Shown in pieces: positions 55,801 through 64,000 of a stretch of DNA of 64,000 nucleotides. The stretch is from Oxytricha trifallax (Eukaryota > Ciliophora > Spirotrichea > Sporadotrichida > Oxytrichidae): the NCBI GenBank assembly GCA_000711775.1, contig ARYC01001402.1, forward strand, positions 37,191 through 101,190. Reading direction: 5' to 3'. A program made the translations under genes and the position numbers. Below the pieces are notes generated by a model. The model saw nothing but the letters and a program-made list of their open reading frames with translations, was not told the DNA's origin and ran no database searches. Every line of letters starts with the position of its first letter. The stretch's first letter is position 1.

Positions 55801-58800
55801 GGCCCGGCAAAATACAACTTCCATTTTATATTTCCCAAAAACACCCGAATATAATGATTCTGGTCATTTAGACCTCGCTGAACACGAATATAAAATCAGA
55901 ATGTATTTATCTTCAAAACGCGCAAAGATATATGCAAAATAAGCAATTTTCAGCAATTTCATTATATAACCATTTGCCCTTCATTTTTGGGTTTTTGAGG
56001 ACCTCAAAAGATGGTCACGGAAATTCATGAGATGACCTGGAATTAAGCAAATCCACTAAATTTGGGCTCCTGAGCAAGAGTGTGACACTGGAACACCAGA
56101 TATATAGTCATTTTCAAAAGTTATAGGGGGGTCATTTTGTCCATTTTTCGATTTTCAAAAATTTGTCCAGGGCCGAACCTTTCCCCGGCAAAATACAACT
56201 TCCATTTTATATTTCCCAAAAACACCCGAATATAATGATTCTGGTCATTTAGACCTCGCTGAACACGAATATAAAATCAGAATGTATTTATCTTCAAAAC
56301 GCGCAAAGATATATGCAAAATAAGCAATTTTCAGCAATTTCATTATATAACCCTTTGCCCTTCATTTTTGGGTTTTTGAGGACCTCAAAAGATGGTCACG
56401 GAAATTCATGAGATGACCTGGAATTAAGCAAATCCACTAAATTTGGGCTCCTGAGCAAGAGTGTGACACTGGAACACCAGATATATAGTCATTTTCAAAA
56501 GTTATAGGGGGGTCATTTTGTCCATTTTTGCGTTTTCAAAAATTTGTCCAGGGCCGAACCTTTCCCCGGCAAAATACAACTTCCATTTTATATTTCCCAA
56601 AAACACCCGAATATAATGATTCTGGTCATTTAGACCTCGCTGAACACGAATATAAAAACAGAATGTATTTATCTTCAAAACGCGCAAAGATATATGCAAA
56701 ATAAGCAATTTTCAGCAATTTCATTATATAACCCTTTGCCCTTCATTTTTGGGTTTTTGAGGACCTCAAAAGATGGTCACGGAAATTCATGAGATTACCT
56801 GCAATTAAGCAAATCCACTAAATTTGGGCTCCTGAGCAAGAGTGTGACACTGGAACACCAGATATATAGTCATTTTCAAAAGTTATAGGGGGGTCATTTT
56901 GTCCATTTTTGGGTTTTCAAAAATTTGTCCAGGGCCGAACCTTTCCCCGGCAAAATACAACTTCCATTTTATATTTCCCAAAAACACCCGAATATAATGA
57001 TTCTGGTCATTTAGACCTCGCTGAACACGAATATAAAATCAGAATGTATTTATCTTCAAAACGCGCAAAGATATATGCAAAATAAGCAATTTTCAGCAAT
57101 TTCCTTATATAACCCTTTGCCCTTCATTTTTGGGTTTTTGAGGACCTCAAAAGATGGTCACGGAAATTCATGAGATGACCTGGAATTAAGCAAATCCACT
57201 AAATTTGGGCTCCTGAGCAAGAGTGTGACACTGGAACACCAGATATATAGTCATTTTCAAAAGTTATAGGGGGGTCATTTTGTCCATTTTTCGGTTTTCA
57301 AAAATTTGTCCAGGGCCGAACCTTTCCCCGGCAAAATACAACTTCCATTTTATATTTCCCAAAAACACCCGAATATAATGATTCTGGTCATTTAGACCTC
57401 GCTGAACACGAATATAAAAACAGAATGTATTTATCTTCAAAACGCGCAAAGATATATGCAAAATAAGCAATTTTCAGCAATTTCATTATATAACCATTTG
57501 CCCTTCATTTTTGGGTTTTTGAGGACCTCAAAAGATGGTCACGGAAATTCATGAGATTACCTGGAATTAAGCAAATCCACTAAATTTGGGCTCCTGAGCA
57601 AGAGTGTGACACTGGAACACCAGATATATAGTCATTTTCAAAAGTTATAGGGGGGTCATTTTGTCCATTTTTCGGTTTTTCAAAAATTTGTCCAGGGCCG
57701 AACCTTTCCCCCGCGCAAAATACAACTTCCATTTTATATTTCCCAAAAACACCCGAATATAATGATTCTGGTCATTTAGACCTCGCTGAACACGAATATA
57801 AAAACAGAATGTATTTATCTTCAAAACGCGCAAAGATATATGCAAAATAAGCAATTTTCAGCAATTTCATTATATAACCATTTGCCCTTCATTTTTGGGT
57901 TTTTGAGGACCTCAAAAGATGGTCACGGAAATTCATGAGATTACCTGCAATTAAGCAAATCCACTAAATTTGGGCTCCTGAGCAAGAGTGTGACACTGGA
58001 ACACCAGATATATAGTCATTTTCAAAAGTTATAGGGGGGTCATTTTGTCCATTTTTCGGTTTTCAAAAATTTGTCCAGGGCCGAACCTTCCTCCGGCAAA
58101 ATACAACTTCCATTTTATATTTCCCAAAAACACCCGAATATAATGATTCTGGTCATTTAGACCTCGCTGAACACGAATATAAAATCAGAATGTATTTATC
58201 TTCAAAACGCGCAAAGATATATGCAAAATAAGCAATTTTCAGCAATTTCATTTTATAACCCTTTGCCCTTCATTTTTGTGTTTTGAGGACCTCAAAAGAT
58301 GGTCACGGAAATTCATGAGATGACCTGGAATTAAGCAAATCCACTAAATTTGGGCTCCTGAGCAAGAGTAAGACACTGGAACACCAGATATAAAGTCATT
58401 TTCAAAAGTTATAGGGGGGTCATTTTGTCCATTTTTCGGTTTTTAAAAATTTGTCCAGGGCCGATCCTTCCCCCGGCAAAATACAACTTCCATTTTATAT
58501 TTCCCAAAAACACCCGAATATAATGATTCTGGTCATTTAGACCTCGCTGAACACGAATATAAAATCAGAATGTATTTATCTTCAAAACGCGCAAAGATAT
58601 ATGCAAAATAAGCAATTTTCAGCAATTTCATTTTATAACCCTTTGCCCTTCATTTTTGGGTTTTTGAGGACCTCAAAAGATGGTCACGGAAATTCATGAG
58701 ATGACCTGGAATTAAGCAAATCCACTAAATTTGGGCTCCTGAGCAAGAGTGTGACACTGGAACACCAGATATATAGTCATTTTCAAAAGTTATAGGGGGG

Positions 58801-61800
58801 TCATTTTGTCCATTTTTGGGTTTTTCAAAAATGTGTCCAGGGCCGAACCTTTCCCCGGCAAAATACAACTTCCATTTTATATTTCCCAAAAACACCCGAA
58901 TATAATGATTCTGGTCATTTAGACCTCGCTGAACACGAATATAAAAACAGAATGTATTTATCTTCAAAACGCGCAAAGATATATGCAAAATAAGCAATTT
59001 TCAGCAATTTCATTATATAACCATTTGCCCTTCATTTTTGGGTTTTTGAGGACCTCAAAAGATGGTCACGGAAATTCATGAGATTACCTGCAATTAAGCA
59101 AATCCACTAAATTTGGGCTCCTGAGCAAGAGTGTGACACTGGAACACCAGATATATAGTCATTTTCAAAAGTTATAGGGGGGTCATTTTGTCCATTTTTC
59201 GGTTTTCAAAAATTTGTCCAGGGCCGAACCTTTACCCCGGCAAAATACAACTTCCATTTTATATTTCCCAAAAACACCCGAATATAATGATTCTGGTCAT
59301 TTAGACCTCGCTGAACACGAATATAAAAACAGAATGTATTTATCTTCAAAACGCGCAAAGATATATGCAAAATAAGCAATTTTCAGCAATTTCATTATAT
59401 AACCATTTGCCCTTCATTTTTGGGTTTTTGAGGACCTCAAAAGATGGTCACGGAAATTCATGAGATTACCTGCAATTAAGCAAATCCACTAAATTTGGGC
59501 TCCTGAGCAAGAGTGTGACACTGGAACACCAGATATATAGTCATTTTCAAAAGTTATAGGGGGGTCATTTTGTCCATTTTTGGGTTTTCAAAAATTTGTC
59601 CAGGGCCGAACCTTTCCCCGGCAAAATACAACTTCCATTTTATATTTCCCAAAAACACCCGAATATAATGATTCTGGTCATTTAGACCTCGCTGAACACG
59701 AATATAAAATCAGAATGTATTTATCTTCAAAACGCGCAAAGATATATGCAAAATAAGCAATTTTCAGCAATTTCCTTATATAACCCTTTGCCCTTCATTT
59801 TTGGGTTTTTGAGGACCTCAAAAGATGGTCACGGAAATTCATGAGATGACCTGCAATTAAGCAAATCCACTAAATTTGGGCTCCTGAGCAAGAGTGTGAC
59901 ACTGGAACACCAGATATATAGTCATTTTCAAAAGTTATAGGGGGGTCATTTTGTCCATTTTTGGGTTTTACAAAAATTTGTCCAGGGCCGAACCTTTCCC
60001 CGGCAAAATACAACTTCCATTTTATATTTCCCAAAAACACCCGAATATAATGATTCTGGTCATTTAGACCTCGCTGAACACGAATATAAAATCAGAATTA
60101 ATTTATCTTCAAAACGCGCAAAGATATAAGCAAAATAAGCAATTTTCAGCAATTTCCTTATATAACCCTTTGCCCTTCATTTTTGGGTTTTTGAGGACCT
60201 CAAAAGATGGTCACGGAAATTCATGAGATGACCTGGAATTAAGCAAATCCACTAAATTTGGGCTCCTGAGCAAGAGTGTGACACTGGAACACCAGATATA
60301 TAGTCATTTTAAAAAGTTATAGGGGGGTCATTTTGTCCATTTTTCGGTTTTCAAAAATTTGTCCAGGACCGAACCTTTCCCCGCCAAAATACAAATTCCA
60401 TTTTATATTTCCCAAAAACACCCGAATATAATGATTCTGGTCATTTAGACCTCGCTGAACACGAATATAAAATCAGAATTAATTTATCTTCAAAACGCGC
60501 AAAGATATAAGCAAAATAAGCAATTTTCAGCAATTTCCTTATATAACCCTTAGCCCTTCATTTTTGGGTTTTTGAGACCTCAAAAGATGGTCACGGAAAT
60601 TCATGAGATGACCTGGAATTAAGCAAATCCACTAAATTTGGGCTCCTGAGCAAGAGTGTGACACCGGAACACAGATATATAGGCATTTTCAAAAGTTATA
60701 GGGGGGTCATTTTGTCCATTTTTCGATTTTCAAAAATTTGTCCAGGGCCGAACCTTCCCCGCAAAATACAACTTCCATTTTATATTTCCCAAAAACACCC
60801 GAATATAATGATTCTGGTCATTTAGACCTCGCTGAACACGAATATAAAAACAGAATGTATTTATCTTCAAAACGCGCAAAGATATATGCAAAATAAGCAA
60901 TTTTCAGCAATTTCATTATATAACCATTTGCCCTTCATTTTTGGGTTTTTGAGGACCTCAAAAGATGGTCACGGAAATTCATGAGATTACCTGCAATTAA
61001 GCAAATCCACTAAATTTGGGCTCCTGAGCAAGAGTGTGACACTGGAACACCAGATATATAGTCATTTTCAAAAGTTATAGGGGGGTCATTTTGTCCATTT
61101 TTAGGTTTTCAAAAATTCGTCCAGGGCCGAACCTTCCCCCGGCAAAATACAACTTCCATTTTATAATTCACAAAAACACCCGAATATAATGATTCTGGTC
61201 ATTTAGACCTCGCTGAACACGAATATAAAAACAGAATGTATTTATCTTCAAAACGCGCAAAGATATATGCAAATAAGCAATTTTCAGCAATTTCATTATA
61301 TAACCATTTGCCCTTCATTTTTGGGTTTTTGAGGACCTCAAAAGATGGTCACGGAAATTCATGAGATGACCTGCAATTAAGCAAATCCACTAAATTTCTC
61401 CTGAGCAAGAGTGTGACACTGGAACACCAGATATATAGTCATTTTCAAAGTTATAGGGGGGTCATTTTGTCCATTTTTCGGTTTTCAAAAATATGTCCAG
61501 GGCCGAACCTTCCCCCGACAAAATACAAATTCCATTTTATATTTCCCAAAAACACCCAAATATAATGATTCTGGTCATTTAGACCTCGCTGAACACGAAT
61601 ATAAAAACAGAATGAATTTATCTTCAAAACGCGCAAAGATATAAGCAAAATAAGCAATCTTCAGCAATTTCATTATATAACCATTAGACCTTCATTTTTG
61701 GGTTTTTGAAGACCTCAAAAGATGATCACGGAAATTCACGAGATGACCTGCAATTAAGCAAATCCACTAAATTTGGGCTCCAGAACAAGAGTGTGACACT

Positions 61801-64000
61801 GGAACACCAGATATATAGTCATTTTCAAAAGTTATAGGGGGGTCATTTTGTCCATTTTTCGGTTCAAAATTGTCCAGGCCCGAACCTATCCGGCAAAATC
61901 AACTTCCATTTTATATTTCCCAAAAACACCCGAATATAATGATTCAAGTCATTTAGACCTCGCTGAACACGAATATAAAATCAGAATGGATTTATCTTCA
62001 AAACCCGCAAAGATATAAACAAAATAAGCAATTTTAAGCAATTTCCTTATATAACCCTTAGCCCTTCATTTTTGGTTTTTGAGGACCTCAAAAGATGGTC
62101 ACGGAAATTCATGAGATGACCTGGAATTAAGCAAATACACTAAATTTGGGCTCCTGAGCAAGAGTGTAACACTGGAACACCAGATATATAGTCATTTTCA
62201 AAAGATATAGGCGGGTCATTTTGTCAATTTTTGCGTTTTCAAAAATTTGTCAAGGGCCGAACCTTCCCCCAAAATACAACTTCCATTTTATATTTCCCAA
62301 AAACACCCGAATATAATGATTCTGGTCATTTAGACCTCGCTGAACACGAATATAAAAACAGAATGTATTTATCTTCAAAACGCGCAAAGATATATGCAAA
62401 ATAAGCAATTTTCAGCAATTTCATTATATAACCATTTGCCCTTCATTTTTGGGTTTTTGAGGACCTCAAAAGATGGTCACGGAAATTCATGAGATTACCT
62501 GCAATTAAGCAAATCCACTAAATTTGGGCTCCTGAGCAAGAGTGTGACACTGGAACACCAGATATATAGTCATTTTCAAAAAGTTATAGGGGGGTCATTT
62601 TGTCCATTTTTGGGTTTTCAAAAATTTGTCCAGGGCCTAACCTTTCCCCGCCAAAATACAACTTCCATTTTATATTTCCCAAAAACACCCGAATATAATG
62701 ATTCTGGTCATTTAGACCTCGCTGAACACGAATATAAAATCAGAATGTATTTATCTTCAAAACGCGCAAAGATATATGCAAATTAGCAATTTTCAGCAAT
62801 TTCATTTTATAACCCTTTGCCCTTCATTTTTGTGTTTTTGAGGACCTCAAAAGATGGTCACGGAAATTCATGAGATGACCTGGAATTAAGGCAAATCCAC
62901 TAAATTTGGGCTCCTGAGCAAGAGTGTAACACTGGAACACCAGATATATAGTCATTTTCAAAAGTTATAGGGGGGTCATTTGTCTATTTTTGCGTTTTCA
63001 AAAATTTGTCCAGGGCCGAACTTTTCCCCGGCAAAATACAACTTCCATTTTTTATTTCCCAAAAACACCCGAACATAATGATTCTGGTCATTTAGACCTC
63101 GCTAAACACGAATAATAAAGCAGTATTGATTTATCTTCAAAACGAGCAAAGATATAAGCAAAATAAGCAATTTTCAGCAATTTCCTTATATAACCCTTTG
63201 CCCTTCATTTTGGGTTTTTGAGGGCCTCAAAAGATGGTCACGGAAATTCATGAAATGACCTGGGATTAAGCAAATCCACTAAATTTGGGCTCCTGAGCAA
63301 GAGTGTGACACTGGAACACGAGATATATAGTCATTTTAAAAAGTTATAGGGGGGTCATTTTGTCCATTTTTGGGTTTTCAAAAATTTGTCCAGGGCCTAA
63401 CCTTTCCCCGCCAAATACAACTTCCATTTTATATTTCCCAAAAACACCCGAATATAATGATTCTGGTCATTTAGACCTCGCTGAACACGAATATAAAAAC
63501 AGAATGTATTTATCTTCAAAACGCGCAAAGATATATGCAAAATAAGCAATTTTCAGCAATTTCATTATATAACCATTTGCCCTTCATTTTTGGGTTTTTG
63601 AGGACCTCAAAAGATGGTCACGGAAATTCATGAGATTACCTGCAATTAAGCAAATCCACTAAATTTGGGCTCCTGAGCAAGAGTGTGACACTGGAACACC
63701 AGATATATAGTCATTTTCAAAAGTTATAGGGGGGTCATTTTGTCCATTATTGGGTTTTTCAAAAATTTGGCCCAGGAGCCGAACCTTTCCCCGGCAAAAG
63801 TCAACTTGCAATTAATATTTCCCAAAAACTCTTGAATTTAATGATTCTAGTCATTTAGACCTCGCTGAACACGAATATAAAATCATAATTGATTTATCTT
63901 CAAAGCGCGCAAAGATATTAGGGAAATAAGCAATTTTCAGCAATTTCCTTATATAACCCTTAGCCCTTCATTTTTGCGTTTTAGAGGACCTCAAAAGATG
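55801..64000. repeat. 381-bp tandem satellite array, about 21.5 monomers, continues past window
   Basis: The block CGGCAAAATACAACTTCCAT recurs about every 381 bp from 55804 to 63790, with all monomers in the same direction. Each has a GC-rich GCCGAACCTTTCCCCGG box, CACCCGAATATAATGATTC and a GGACCTCAAAAGATGGTCAC segment. The period matches the ~380-bp satellite class described from Oxytricha micronuclear DNA. Divergence is low in the left two thirds and rises to the right (about 60000-62300 and 63000-64000). Two monomer types are intermixed. Frames seen inside (68-90 codons) are read as by-products of the repeat. Confidence 0.95.

Noticed and set aside
56502..58997. Repeated 68-90 aa minus-strand frames in the satellite
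   Set aside because: They are identical because the monomers are; start codons are non-ATG, and the frame is closed by TGA in each monomer. No protein evidence.
62544..63545. Plus-strand frames of 61-80 aa in the satellite
   Set aside because: They appear only where indels remove stops in single monomers, so they are not conserved.
55801..64000. CRISPR array
   Set aside because: The repeat unit is 381 bp without short direct repeats and unique spacers, and the genome is eukaryotic.
1..64000. Assignment of macronucleus-destined segments, pointers or scrambled gene order
   Set aside because: Without the macronuclear sequence, short pointer repeats cannot be told from chance in this AT-rich DNA; the decisive test is mapping macronuclear contigs to the window.

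Overview
The window looks like germline (micronuclear) DNA of a hypotrich/stichotrich ciliate, most likely Oxytricha (Sterkiella) or a close relative. Four things support this. Two transposons have 78-bp inverted repeats beginning CAAAACCCCAAAACCCC (C4A4 is the hypotrich telomere repeat) and 3-bp AAT target duplications, the hallmark of TBE elements. Nearly every credible reading frame needs TAA and TAG read as Gln with only TGA as stop. The DNA is very AT-rich, with (TA)n tracts, palindromic MITEs and 38-42 bp introns. The right end is a 381-bp tandem satellite, matching the ~380-bp repeat class known from Oxytricha micronuclei. Frames computed with the standard code are therefore mostly fragments. 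All coordinates below assume the ciliate code.

Layout. 1-1198: AT-rich flank with coding-like shreds. 1202-6983: TBE copy 1, with a foldback element and a nested pair of MITEs inserted in its transposase gene. 7.0-12 kb: small ORFs and dispersed gene fragments. 13.4-24.1 kb: a mostly minus-strand, frameshifted germline gene cluster ending in an intact Ulp1-like cysteine-protease ORF and interrupted by a MITE with an 8-bp target duplication. 24.2-29.1 kb: a TTGTAGG-type MITE split by TBE copy 2, which itself carries another MITE of the same family. 29.4-32.8 kb: a MITE and a 3-kb GC-rich transposon whose terminal repeats start TAAAACCCC, with a DDE transposase fragment and two unknown genes. 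33-36.5 kb: AT-rich DNA and another MITE. 36.56-41.28 kb: a composite inverted-repeat element containing a foldback with a GC-rich Rep-like SF3-helicase gene. 42-55 kb: decayed host-type genes (CDPK-like kinase, TFIIB-like factor, large ciliate cation channel) and an intact 201-aa ORF. 55.8-64 kb: satellite array.

The picture is germline-limited DNA built by repeated transposon insertion. Both TBE copies are broken: one transposase lost its start codon and has a frameshift, the other has the second catalytic Asp changed to Val plus a frameshift. No macronucleus-destined segments, pointers or telomere-addition sites could be assigned without a macronuclear assembly. The items most worth following up are the Rep/SF3-helicase element, the AAAACCCC-terminated transposon family, and the 13-24 kb cluster with the Ulp1-like protease.
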